Assembly: GCF_019039035.1 (NCBI RefSeq)
Contig: NZ_JAHNZT010000012.1
Coordinates: forward strand, 155,175-219,174
Source of the DNA: Citreicoccus inhibens
GTDB taxonomy: Bacteria > Myxococcota > Myxococcia > Myxococcales > Myxococcaceae
DNA: 64,000 nt
Reading direction: 5' to 3'
Shown piece after piece: positions 35,631 through 44,219 of this stretch (position 1 is the first letter of the stretch; each line of letters opens with the position of its first letter). Below the pieces are notes generated by a model, which was not told the origin of the DNA, did not search any database, and was given only the letters and a program-made list of their open reading frames with translations. The translations under genes and the position numbers were made by a program.

Positions 35631-36395
35631 ATGAGCGAGCAGGCGCGGGCGTGGACGCTGTCGCCGCCCGAGGGCGCGAGCACCTACGGCCCCCGAATCG
35701 ACGCGCTGCTGGAGCGCAGCCACGTCTTCGAGGCAGGGCTGGCGGCGGTGATGCTGGCGTGGCTGGTGCTGGCGGTCTGGCGCTTCCGCGGCGCGCGGCC
35801 GGTGGTGGCGGCGAACGGCGGCACGCGGCGCTCGCGGGCGTGGGTGTTGGGTCTGGCGGTCTGCGTGTTCGTGGGGGTGGATGGCACGCTGTTCCTGGGC
35901 TCGGAGCGCTATGCGCGCGACGTGCTGTGGAACCTGGAGGTGCCCGCGAACGACCCGCGCACGGTGCGGCTGGAGCTGAACGCGCATCAGTGGTCGTGGG
36001 AGGCGCGTTACGCGGGCGAGGATGGCCGCTTCGGCACGCCGGATGACGTGGTGACCTGGAATGACCTGCGGGTGCCGGTGGGCGTGCCCGTCTGGGTTCA
36101 GCTGGTGTCCACGGACGTGGTGCACGGCTTCTCGCTGCCGGCGTTCCGCGTGAAGCTGGATGCGATTCCGGGCCGCGTGAACCAGACGTGGTTCCAGGCC
36201 GCGCGCGAGGGCACCTTCGAGGTGGCCTGCTACCAGCACTGCGGCACCAGCCACTACCGCATGCGCGGGCTGCTCACCGTGCTGTCGGAAGCGGACTACG
36301 CCCGCTGGTTGCACGAGGCGGGGCGGCTGGCCACGCAGTCCTACGACGCGGACGACGCGGCGGCCCATTGGGGCTGGGAGTGGAGGGCGCCATGA
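35631..36395 (+). CDS. Second oxidase, subunit II with CuA motif (no fused heme)
   Basis: 254 residues from ATG 35631: two helices (about 32-50 and 70-90) and a cupredoxin domain with H165 and CYQHCGTSHYRM supplying C200, C204, H208 and M211. The position that is Glu in typical CuA sites (C-x-E-x-C) is Gln (Q202). No cytochrome c domain is fused, in contrast to the first oxidase; a separate diheme cytochrome is encoded downstream. A GTG at 35484 would add 49 low-complexity residues and overlap the preceding gene by four bases; it cannot be excluded. Confidence 0.88.
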   Translation: MSEQARAWTLSPPEGASTYGPRIDALLERSHVFEAGLAAVMLAWLVLAVWRFRGARPVVAANGGTRRSRAWVLGLAVCVFVGVDGTLFLGSERYARDVLWNLEVPANDPRTVRLELNAHQWSWEARYAGEDGRFGTPDDVVTWNDLRVPVGVPVWVQLVSTDVVHGFSLPAFRVKLDAIPGRVNQTWFQAAREGTFEVACYQHCGTSHYRMRGLLTVLSEADYARWLHEAGRLATQSYDADDAAAHWGWEWRAP

Positions 36396-38104
36396 GGGCC
36401 AGCTGGGTGCGCGCGCTGTGGACCACGGACCACAAGCAGGTGGCCAGGCAGTACCTGTGGGGCGGCCTCGGCTTCCTGCTGCTCGGGGGACTGCTGGCCC
36501 TGCTCATCCGCTGGCAGTGGGCGTGGCCGGGGCAGCCGGTGCCGGGGCTCGCGTGGGCCCTGCCCGAGTCGCGCGGCGCGCTCACGCCGCCCACGTACAC
36601 GGTGCTGTTCACGCTGCACGGCCTGGTGATGATCTTCTTCGCCGTGACGCCGCTGCTCTTCGGCGCGCTGGGGCACTTCGTGCTGCCCCTGGCCATCGGG
36701 GCGCGCGGCTTCGCGTTCCCCCGGCTCTCCGCGGCGGGCTTCTGGGCGTACGCGGTGGGCGGCGCGCTGGTGCTGGCCTCGTTCGCCGTGCGGTTGGGCC
36801 CGGCGAGCGCGGGGTGGACGTCCTATCCGCCGCTGGCCACGCCCGCGTTCACGCCCGGGGTGGGGCAGACGCTGATGACGGTGGCCATCCTGTGCGTGGG
36901 CGTGTCCGCGTTCTCGTACGGGCTCAACTTCGTCGTCACCGTGGTGCGCTGCCGAGCGCCGGGGATGACGTGGGGCCGGATGCCGCTGGTGGTCTGGGGC
37001 CTGTTCTACGGCGCGGTGCTCAACGTGCTGTTCGTCCCGGTGCTGGCGGCGGCCACGCTGCTGCTCCTCCTGGACCGGGTGGCGGGCACGCAGTTCTTCA
37101 TCGCGGGCGCGGCGGCGGTGGGCGGGGGCGGTGACCCCATCGTCTACCAGCACCTGTTCTGGTTGTTCGGGCACCCGGAGGTCTACATCCTCATCCTGCC
37201 CGCCTGGGGCATGGTGGGGGACTTCGTGGCGTACTTCAGCCGCAAGCCCGCGCACGGCTACCGGCTGACGGCGGGCGCCATGGGCGCGGTGACGGCGATG
37301 AGCGGCCTCGTCTATGCGCACCACCTGTTCACCAGCGGACTGTCGCCGGTGCTCGGGCGCGCGTTCATGGTCCTCACGCTGCTCATCTCCCTGCCCGCCG
37401 AGGTCATGTTCCTCAACTGGCTGATGACGCTGTGGCGCGGGAGCGTGCGGCTGACGTCGCCCATGCTGGCCGCGCTCGCGACGATGGTCGTCTTCGGTCT
37501 GGGGGGCATCACCGGACTGGCGCTGGGCGCGGTGGCCACCGACGTGCCACTGCACGGGACGATGTGGGTGGTGGGGCACTTCCACCTGACCATGGGGGCG
37601 GCCAGCTTCCTCGCCGTCTTCGCGGGCCTCTACTTCTGGTTCCCCAAGATGTACGGCCGCGCGCTGCACGAAGGGCTGGCCAAGGCCCACGTGCTGGCGA
37701 GCGCGGTGCTCTTCGTGGGCGTGTTCGGCGGGCAGCTCGCGGCCGGGTACGCGGGGCAGCTCCGGCGGCTGTACGACCCCTACCAGTACACGTACCTCAA
37801 GCACCTGCTGCCGCTGAACCAGTGGACGACGGGGTGCGCGTTCCTGCTGGGCGCCGCGCAGCTGCTCTTCGTGGGGAACCTGGTGTGGACGCTGTGGCGA
37901 GGCCGCGCCGCCGAGCCGAACCCGTGGAGCGTGGGCACGCTGGAGTGGACGTGCGCGACAAGCCCGCCCGCTCCGGACAACTACGCGACCGAGCCCGTGG
38001 TGCTGCGCGGCCCGCATGTGTTGTCGCAACCGGATGTACAACAGCAACTGGGTCGCGACTGGATTGGTCAGGCCGAGGCCGCCGTGCTGGGAGGGACAGA
38101 ATGA
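36392..38104 (+). CDS. Second oxidase, subunit I lacking canonical D- and K-channel residues
   Basis: 570 residues, about 12 or more helices. Metal ligands are intact: H76 for heme a, H261 in GHPEVY, H310 and H311 in YAHHLFTSG, and H396/H398 in VVGHFHLTMG. The crosslink tyrosine Y265 and the helix VI glutamate E263 are present. However, the D-channel aspartate position is G106 (IGARGFAFP instead of IGAPDMAFP), the nearby Asn position is His, and the K-channel Lys is M339 (LPAEVMFLNW instead of VPTGIKIFSW). It may therefore reduce O2 (or NO) without normal proton pumping. It overlaps subunit II by four bases. Confidence 0.9.
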   Translation: MRASWVRALWTTDHKQVARQYLWGGLGFLLLGGLLALLIRWQWAWPGQPVPGLAWALPESRGALTPPTYTVLFTLHGLVMIFFAVTPLLFGALGHFVLPLAIGARGFAFPRLSAAGFWAYAVGGALVLASFAVRLGPASAGWTSYPPLATPAFTPGVGQTLMTVAILCVGVSAFSYGLNFVVTVVRCRAPGMTWGRMPLVVWGLFYGAVLNVLFVPVLAAATLLLLLDRVAGTQFFIAGAAAVGGGGDPIVYQHLFWLFGHPEVYILILPAWGMVGDFVAYFSRKPAHGYRLTAGAMGAVTAMSGLVYAHHLFTSGLSPVLGRAFMVLTLLISLPAEVMFLNWLMTLWRGSVRLTSPMLAALATMVVFGLGGITGLALGAVATDVPLHGTMWVVGHFHLTMGAASFLAVFAGLYFWFPKMYGRALHEGLAKAHVLASAVLFVGVFGGQLAAGYAGQLRRLYDPYQYTYLKHLLPLNQWTTGCAFLLGAAQLLFVGNLVWTLWRGRAAEPNPWSVGTLEWTCATSPPAPDNYATEPVVLRGPHVLSQPDVQQQLGRDWIGQAEAAVLGGTE

Positions 38105-38688
38105 ACCCCGAGGCATCCCTGGCGTCGTCGGAGGCCTCCGCGCCTCGGCGGGCCGAGTCGACGCGTTGGTTCGCCGGAGTGCTGGCCCACGGCGCGGGCA
38201 CCATGTTCTTCGTCGCGCTGGCCTTCGCGGCTGGCTGGTATCGGATGCGCGGGCTGTGGGTGCTGCCCGCCGTGGCGCCCAGCGTGCTGCCGCCGTGCGT
38301 GGCGGGCGCGTTCCTCCTCGGCGTGGGGCCGCTGCTCCTGCGCGCCAGCCGCGTGGACGCGAGCACGCCGCGCCGCGCGCTGCCGTGGCTGGGCGGGGCG
38401 CTGGTGTCCGGCGCGGGGTTCCTCGGGACGCAGGCGGCATGGCTGCACGTGATGTTCTGGTACCGCGACCTGCGCGTGCCCGAGGGCGGTGCCTTCGCGT
38501 CCGCCTTCTATGGCCTGTCCGCGTTGCAGGCGGTGCACGTGGGGCTGGTGCTGCTGGCGGTGCTCGTCGCGGCGGTGAGCACGTGGCGCGGCGGGGATGC
38601 TCGGGATGCGGCGCGGCGCGCCCTGGCCGGGTGGCTCTTCACGGTGGCGACGTTCGGGTTGCTCTTCCTGGCGGTGTACCTGCCATGA
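38101..38688 (+). CDS. Second oxidase, subunit III-like membrane protein
   Basis: 195 residues with five helices. The pattern is a reduced subunit III: GAGTMFFVALAFAAGWYRMRG, FLGTQAAWLHVMFWYRDL, and AFYGLSALQAVHVGLVLLAVL, the last matching the TGLHAVHV helix of CoxC. Overlap of four bases with subunit I supports membership of the same enzyme. It binds no cofactor. Confidence 0.85.
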   Translation: MNPEASLASSEASAPRRAESTRWFAGVLAHGAGTMFFVALAFAAGWYRMRGLWVLPAVAPSVLPPCVAGAFLLGVGPLLLRASRVDASTPRRALPWLGGALVSGAGFLGTQAAWLHVMFWYRDLRVPEGGAFASAFYGLSALQAVHVGLVLLAVLVAAVSTWRGGDARDAARRALAGWLFTVATFGLLFLAVYLP

Positions 38689-39668
38689 GCACCGCGGCGC
38701 GGTGGGCGCTGGTGCTGGGAATGGCGCTGGGGGCCGGGTGCCGGCGAGAGCCACGCCCGGTGCTCGCGCCGCTGGCGCTGGCGGATGGGCGCACGGTGTC
38801 CGTGGCCACGCTGGAGCGCGGCCGGGACGTGTACACGTACTACTGCGCCTCCTGTCACGGCGAGCGCGGTGACGGCCAGGGCCCGGCGGGCACGGGCATG
38901 CGGCCGGTGCCTCGCGACTTCCGCCAGGGCCTCTTCAAGTTCGGCGATGTCCCGGCGGGCGAGCTGCCCACGGACGCCGCGCTGAAGCGCACGCTGCGCC
39001 GCGGACTCCAGGGTACGCCCATGTTCGCGTGGGACGTCCCCGAGGCGGACGTGGAGGCCGTGGTGCAGTACCTGAAGACCTTCAGTCCTCGCTGGACGCA
39101 GGAGGCGCCGGGCCAGCCCCTCACCGTGTCCGAAGACCCGTGGCGAGGTCGCGAGGCCGAGGCCCTCGAGCGCGGGCGGACCGTGTACCACGTGGCCGGC
39201 GCGGGCAACGCGGGCTGCTCCAGCTGTCACGTCGCGTACCTGCCTCGCGCGGAGCTGGCCGCGCTGATGGAGAAGGTGACGGGCCGCAAGGTGAACCTGG
39301 CCGGCGCGGACCCCTACACCGCGCAGGCGCGCGAGTCGGATCACCCCGTGGCGTGGGACGCCAAGGGCGAGCCCGCGAAGATGGCGCGGGTGCTCCCGCC
39401 CGACTTCTTGTTCCAGGCGCCGCGCACCGTGTGGTCCGTGGATGCCACGGTGGAGGGCCGCCCGTACTCGGCGCAGGCGCAGCGCGAGGACCTCTATCGC
39501 GTCATCGCCTCGGGCGTGGGCGGCGCGGCCATGCCCACGTGGAAGGGCGCCATCCCCGAGGAGAACCTCTGGGCGCTCGCCTACTACGTGCAGACGCTCA
39601 TCGACCTGCGGGACACCTCCGAGGCGCGCGCGCTGAAAGAGCGGCTGCGCGCGTCACCGGCGCGGTAG
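38685..39668 (+). CDS. Diheme cytochrome c lipoprotein of the second oxidase cluster
   Basis: 327 residues. A lipoprotein signal (LVLGMALGAGC) is followed by two class I cytochrome c domains: CASCH near residue 57 with methionine region GTPMFAWDVPEADVEAVVQYL, and CSSCH near 179 with AAMPTWKGAIPEENLWALAYYV. It overlaps subunit III by four bases and is the natural electron donor to the CuA site of this oxidase, replacing the fused heme domain of the caa3 enzyme. It is the last gene of the cluster. Confidence 0.92.
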   Translation: MSTAARWALVLGMALGAGCRREPRPVLAPLALADGRTVSVATLERGRDVYTYYCASCHGERGDGQGPAGTGMRPVPRDFRQGLFKFGDVPAGELPTDAALKRTLRRGLQGTPMFAWDVPEADVEAVVQYLKTFSPRWTQEAPGQPLTVSEDPWRGREAEALERGRTVYHVAGAGNAGCSSCHVAYLPRAELAALMEKVTGRKVNLAGADPYTAQARESDHPVAWDAKGEPAKMARVLPPDFLFQAPRTVWSVDATVEGRPYSAQAQREDLYRVIASGVGGAAMPTWKGAIPEENLWALAYYVQTLIDLRDTSEARALKERLRASPAR

Positions 39669-39786
39669 CGGCCGGGGCCCCGGTTGGGCTCACGGGCGCC
39701 GAGCGACCGGTCGACAGGGGCCGGGCTCGCCCCATCGCGCGTGCGCACCCTTTGTCGCGAACCCCTTCCCGACGAGAGAGGCGCGC

Positions 39787-40212
39787 ATGGCACTGGAGCG
39801 AGCGCAGCGGTTCGTGGACGCACTGACGAGTCTGGAGGAGCGCGGCGACGTGGAGCCCCTCGTCGCGCTGTGTGCCGATGACGTGCGGATCAGCAACCTC
39901 GCCTCGGCGCGGGTGTTCACCGGCCTGGAGGGCGCTCGGTACTTCTGGTCCGAGTACAAGGCCACCCTGCGCCAGGTGAAGTCCACCTTCCGCAACCTGA
40001 TTGAGTCCGGAGACCGCGTGGCATTGGAGTGGTCGTCGCGAGGCACCGCGCACAACGGGGCCGCCGTGGCGTACACGGGCGTGTCCATCATCGAGTGGGA
40101 TGGCGCGCGGATCCGCCGCTTCATCGCCTACTTTGATCCGCACGCGCTGGGCCTGGAGCTGACGCACGGCCTGGCGCCGCGCTCGGAGGTTCCGGCCACG
40201 ACGCCGGCGTGA
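39787..40212 (+). CDS. SnoaL-like/NTF2-like fold protein
   Basis: 141 residues of the NTF2-like cone fold: a helix RFVDALTSLEERGDVEPLVALCADDVRI, then strands GVSIIEWDGARIRRFIAYFDP that close the barrel. Such proteins are small isomerases, hydrolases or ligand carriers; the pocket residues do not tell which. GAGAGG lies before the ATG. It stands between the oxidase cluster and a convergent histidine kinase. Confidence 0.82.
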   Translation: MALERAQRFVDALTSLEERGDVEPLVALCADDVRISNLASARVFTGLEGARYFWSEYKATLRQVKSTFRNLIESGDRVALEWSSRGTAHNGAAVAYTGVSIIEWDGARIRRFIAYFDPHALGLELTHGLAPRSEVPATTPA

Positions 40213-40242
40213 GTCGCGCCCGCGGCCCGCCTGCCCCGCGGC

Positions 40243-42495
40243 TCACGTCTCGGGACAGACGCGGGGCAGCTCCAGCGTGAGCGTGGTGCCCACGCCTGGC
40301 GCGCTGTCCAGGCGGATGAGGCCGCCGTGCGCCTCCACCACCTGCTTCACCATCCACAGGCCCAGTCCGAAGCCGCCGTAGTTGCGCAGCGGCACGGCGC
40401 GCTCGAAGCGATGGAAGAGGCGGGCCTGCTGCTCGGGCGGGATGCCCATGCCCCGGTCGCGCACCACCAGCTTCACGGAGTCATCCACGTCCGTGGACAG
40501 CTCCAGGTCCACCGGCTGACCCTGGCCATACTTGAGCGCGTTGGCGAGCAGGTGCGCCACCACCTGGTGCAGCCGGTCCCGGTCCCACTTCCCCACGAGC
40601 GGGCCGGGCGCGCGCAGGTTCACCTCCGAGCCCATGCGCGCCAGGTCGTCGCCAAATCGGCCGAGCGTCTCGCGACACAGCTCCACCAGGTCCAGCGTCT
40701 CGGGGTGCAGCTGAAGGCGCCCGGCGGACAGGCGCGAGACGTCCAACAGCTCGCGCACCAGCTTGCCCAGGCGATCCGCCTGCTGCGTGGCGGCGGCGGT
40801 GCGCTCCTGCACGTCCGCGTCCTTGGACACGCGCTGCAGCCGCGCCAGGTGCAGCTTGAGCGCGGTGAGCGGCGTGTTCAGCTCGTGGCTCGCGATGGCG
40901 AGGAACTCGTCGCGCAGCTGGATGGCCTGCTGCGTCTGATGGAAGAGGTGTGAGTTCTGCACGGCGGTGGCCGCGCGCCGCGCCAGCTCGCACGCCAGCG
41001 CCTGGTCCTCCTCCGTGTGCCGGCGCCCGGACGTGCTGAAGCCCAGCGTCAGCGCGCCCAGCGTCCCCTCCTGCGAGGGCAGCGGCACGGACACGAGCGA
41101 CGTGGCACCCAACGCGGACAGGAGCGCCCGCTGCTCGGCGCCGCTGGAGGAGCCCGCCAGGAAGGCCGCGTCCACGTGGGCGTGGAGCACGGGCTTGCCG
41201 GTGGTGAAGGCGCACAGGTCCGTGCCGCGGGGCTCGGGCGGGTGCCAGTGGCTCGCGGCGAGCAATCGCGCGGCCTCCGGGCCGCTCGCCCAGCTGACGC
41301 GCCGCATGTCGCCCTCCACCGTGAGGACGTCGAAGAAGCAGAAGTCCCCCAGGGAGGGCAGCATGGTGACGGCCGCGGCGCGCAGCGCGTGCTCCACATC
41401 CAACGACGTGGCGAGCGCGGCGGTGGCGCGCTGGAGCAACTCGGAGCGCTCCACCTGCCGGCGCTCGGAGGCCAGCAGCCGCGCGCGCTCCAGCGCCATG
41501 GCGCACTGGCGCGCCATCAGCACGATGAAGGACTGCTCCTCGGCGTCGAACGCGCGCGCGTGGTCGAAGCTGATGCACAGCGTGCCGCGGGGCTGGCCGT
41601 GCGCGGCCAGGGGGATGCACGCCACGGCCATTCCGCCCGGCGTGTCCTGCCCCAGCGGGGGGGTGTCCGGGTAGCGCGAGGCCTCGGCGCCCAGGTTCTC
41701 CATCCACACGGGGCTGTTGGTCCGGAAGGCCTCGGCCACGGGTTGCGCGGCGTCCAGCGGGACGCGGCGGTAGAAGGCCTCCTTGAGTGCGTTGTAGTGC
41801 AGGCTGTGGACGAGCTCGAGCGCGGTGGACTCGGTGTCCACGAGGAAGAGGCCGGCGGCATCCGCCTCGAGCGTGCGCACCGTCTCCTCCACCACGGCGC
41901 TCGCCACGTCCTCCGGCGTGCGCGCTCCCGCCAGGGCGAAGGTGAGGGACTGCAGGCTTTCCATGCGCAGGCTCGCGCGCTCGGCGCGCGCGCGCGCCCC
42001 GCGTTCCTCCTCATGGCGCATGGCCAACTCCAGTCCTCGCGCGGCCACCTCCACCACTTCCTCGGCCAGCGCGACAGCGGCGGCGTCCAGCCCGCGCCCG
42101 GACAGCAGCACCACGCCATGCGTGCGCCCGCCACAGCGCAAGGGCAGCAGGGCCGTGTGGCGACCTCCTGTCTCGGACTCCAGCAGCGAGGGCCCTCCCT
42201 CGCGCGCGCCGCGGCCTCCAGGTGGCTCGGCGTCGCCCGCGAGCACCAACCGCTGGAGGGCGCGAGCCAGGTGGCGGACCGCGGGCCCATTGGAGGCCCA
42301 CGCGGTGTCGAGCAGCTCCACGCTGCAGGTCTCCACGAGGCGGGGAGCCAGGACGAGCGACAAGCGCCGCGCGACCTCGGCGGGAGGAGACACGCCCACG
42401 AGCTGTCGGGCGGCCTCGGCCAGCAACTCATGGCGAGTGCCCGGTTCCGTGGCGGGCGAAGGGGGTCGGACGGTGGCGAACGAGCGCTTCTCCAT
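40243..42495 (-). CDS. GAF-domain sensor histidine kinase
   Basis: 750 residues, soluble. GAF-type sensor regions lie around 30-165 (weaker), 180-340 (ESLQSLTFALAGARTPEDV start, GTLCISFDHARAFDAEEQSF end) and 350-510, followed by HisKA with H537 (AIASHELNTPLTALKL) and HATPase with LLANALKYGQG, DRGMGIPPEQQARLFHRFER and GFGLGLWMVKQVVEAHGG. The organisation parallels the kinase at 23686. No response regulator is adjacent. It ends convergently 30 bases from the NTF2-like gene. Confidence 0.92.
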   Translation of the reverse strand: MEKRSFATVRPPSPATEPGTRHELLAEAARQLVGVSPPAEVARRLSLVLAPRLVETCSVELLDTAWASNGPAVRHLARALQRLVLAGDAEPPGGRGAREGGPSLLESETGGRHTALLPLRCGGRTHGVVLLSGRGLDAAAVALAEEVVEVAARGLELAMRHEEERGARARAERASLRMESLQSLTFALAGARTPEDVASAVVEETVRTLEADAAGLFLVDTESTALELVHSLHYNALKEAFYRRVPLDAAQPVAEAFRTNSPVWMENLGAEASRYPDTPPLGQDTPGGMAVACIPLAAHGQPRGTLCISFDHARAFDAEEQSFIVLMARQCAMALERARLLASERRQVERSELLQRATAALATSLDVEHALRAAAVTMLPSLGDFCFFDVLTVEGDMRRVSWASGPEAARLLAASHWHPPEPRGTDLCAFTTGKPVLHAHVDAAFLAGSSSGAEQRALLSALGATSLVSVPLPSQEGTLGALTLGFSTSGRRHTEEDQALACELARRAATAVQNSHLFHQTQQAIQLRDEFLAIASHELNTPLTALKLHLARLQRVSKDADVQERTAAATQQADRLGKLVRELLDVSRLSAGRLQLHPETLDLVELCRETLGRFGDDLARMGSEVNLRAPGPLVGKWDRDRLHQVVAHLLANALKYGQGQPVDLELSTDVDDSVKLVVRDRGMGIPPEQQARLFHRFERAVPLRNYGGFGLGLWMVKQVVEAHGGLIRLDSAPGVGTTLTLELPRVCPET

Positions 42496-42873
42496 GGGGG
42501 ATTCCGGGCCAGGCACCCGTCTGGTGCGGGGCCCAGTCAAACGCACATGCCGCCCGCTTGCCGATGTCCGGTTCGCGGAGTGTCCAGCGGGAATCATTCG
42601 CCGGACAACCGTGGGCCGCCAGCTGCCCCCCAGTCCGATTGCAGGGTGAGAAGGGACCCTTCTGGTGCCTGGGCGGCGGGGAAGTGGCTGAAACCCGGTG
42701 GCGGAGGGGCGCGCGAGTCCGCGGGGGCACGCGCCCGTGGCGGCGCTGTCACCGAGGGGACAGGGGCGGAAGTTCCTTCCGTGGGGCAGAGCGGGGCGAT
42801 AGCGTCCTCGCACATCCCGGCCGTCGAGGCTGGGGCCGCCACCGAGGGCGGGTCCGCCTTCCCGCGAGAAGCC
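42496..42873. other. 378-base divergent intergenic region
   Basis: No supported gene. TGTCCGG and CCGGACA form a 7-bp inverted repeat about 30 bases apart within 42560-42610, the only dyad I noticed. It should carry divergent promoters for the histidine kinase and the b561-YceI-Rieske genes. Confidence 0.5.
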
Positions 42874-43566
42874 ATGTCGAGCCGCCTCCCCGTCGCCTTC
42901 CTCAGCCTGTGCCTGCTGTCCACCGCCGTTCCCGCGCGCGCGCAACAGGCCACGAACCCTGACAGCGGTGCGGCGATGGACGCGCCGGTGGCGCCCAGGC
43001 TCCTGGAGGCGGCGGCGAACGAGCCTGTCCCCCCCGCGCAGGCGCCCGCCGGGCAGGAGCCGTCGCTGGACTTCGACCTGCTCCAGCCCGCGGAGGAGGC
43101 GGCCCAGGCGGATCCCGAGTTGGATCGCCGCATCAAGCGCCGCCGCACCATGCTGAAGCTGCACCAGGGCCTGGGGCTCGCGATGGCGGGCGGGTTGGCC
43201 ACCACCACGGTGCTCGGCCAGCTCCAGTTCAGCCGCTCCTTCCGAGGTGGCGGGGACAACCGGGCGCTGCTCGCGTGGCACAAGGGCTTCGTCATCGGCA
43301 CGTCCGCGCTGTTCGCCACGGTGGGCGCGCTGGGCCTGCTGGCGCCGGAGCCCATCGAGAAGAAGTTCCAGTGGGACACCGTGACGTTCCACAAGCTCTT
43401 CATGGGCCTGGCCACCGCGGGAATGCTGACGCAGGCGGTGCTGGGCATCCTGGCCGTGCATGACTACGGCAAGCTGTCGGAAGTGAACCTGGCGACCGCG
43501 CACCAGGTGGTCGGTTACATGACGCTGGGCGCGGTGGTGGCCGGCGTGGTGTCACTTACCTTCTGA
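42874..43566 (+). CDS. Cytochrome b561-like four-helix membrane protein
   Basis: 230 residues: a signal peptide (PVAFLSLCLLSTAVPARA), a Pro/Ala-rich acidic linker, then four helices each opening with a histidine: H97 (KLHQG), H136 (AWHKG), H173 (TFHKL) and H210 (TAHQV). With alternating helix direction, H97/H173 and H136/H210 would lie on opposite membrane faces, as expected for two bis-His hemes b in the b561 fold. Heme binding is inferred. It precedes YceI; b561 and YceI genes are also paired in other bacteria. Confidence 0.72.
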   Translation: MSSRLPVAFLSLCLLSTAVPARAQQATNPDSGAAMDAPVAPRLLEAAANEPVPPAQAPAGQEPSLDFDLLQPAEEAAQADPELDRRIKRRRTMLKLHQGLGLAMAGGLATTTVLGQLQFSRSFRGGGDNRALLAWHKGFVIGTSALFATVGALGLLAPEPIEKKFQWDTVTFHKLFMGLATAGMLTQAVLGILAVHDYGKLSEVNLATAHQVVGYMTLGAVVAGVVSLTF

Positions 43567-43640
43567 GGGCGCCGCTGGTTCGAGAAGGTCCCCGTGCGGC
43601 CGCCGTGGGGCGGGCACAAGGTCTGTTTGGAGGTCTCACC

Positions 43641-44219
43641 GTGAACGCTCGACGATTCGCCCTGCTCGCCTTGCTGTGCGTGGCCCTGCCCTGCGTGGCG
43701 GCGGCCCAGGCCAAGTCCTATTCGGTGAACAAGGAAGGCAGCACGCTCTCCTACAAGCTGAAGCACAAGCTCCACGAGGTGGTGGGCACCGCGCATCCCA
43801 GCGAGGGCAAGGCCCGGCTGCTGCCGGACGGCACGCTCCAGGTGGCGGTGCGCGCCAACGTGAAGGACTTCGACTCGGGCAACTCCAACCGTGACGCGCA
43901 CATGCAGGAAGTGACGGAGGCGGCCAAGTTCCCGCTGGTGGACTTCAAGGGCGTGGCCACGGGCGTGAAGGTGCCCACCACGTTCCCCTCCACGCAGCAG
44001 GTGACGCTCAAGGGCCAGCTCTCCTTCCACAACGTGAAGCAGAGCGTGGAGTTCCCCCTGACCGTCGTCTTCACGTCCGCGAAGGAGGTCCACACCGAGG
44101 GCTCCTTCGACATCAGCCTGGAGGGCTACCAGATTGAGCGCCCCTCGCTGCTGATGGTGAAGGTGGACGACAAGGTCGTGGTGGAGCCGAAGCTGACCTT
44201 CGTGCTGGAGGGGGCGTGA
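43641..44219 (+). CDS. YceI-family periplasmic lipocalin-like protein
   Basis: 192 residues: signal peptide (RFALLALLCVALPCVAAA), then the YceI beta-barrel that binds isoprenoid-type lipids in related proteins. Visible motifs are LPDGTLQVAVRANVKDFDSGNSNRDAHMQEVTEA split over the usual NxxRDxHM site, and TVKGxLxxHxxKxxV seen as LKGQLSFHNVKQSVEFPL. It starts at GTG 43641 with GGAGGT 7 bases upstream. It overlaps the Rieske gene by four bases and follows the b561-like gene, suggesting one envelope redox unit. Confidence 0.9.
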   Translation: MNARRFALLALLCVALPCVAAAQAKSYSVNKEGSTLSYKLKHKLHEVVGTAHPSEGKARLLPDGTLQVAVRANVKDFDSGNSNRDAHMQEVTEAAKFPLVDFKGVATGVKVPTTFPSTQQVTLKGQLSFHNVKQSVEFPLTVVFTSAKEVHTEGSFDISLEGYQIERPSLLMVKVDDKVVVEPKLTFVLEGA

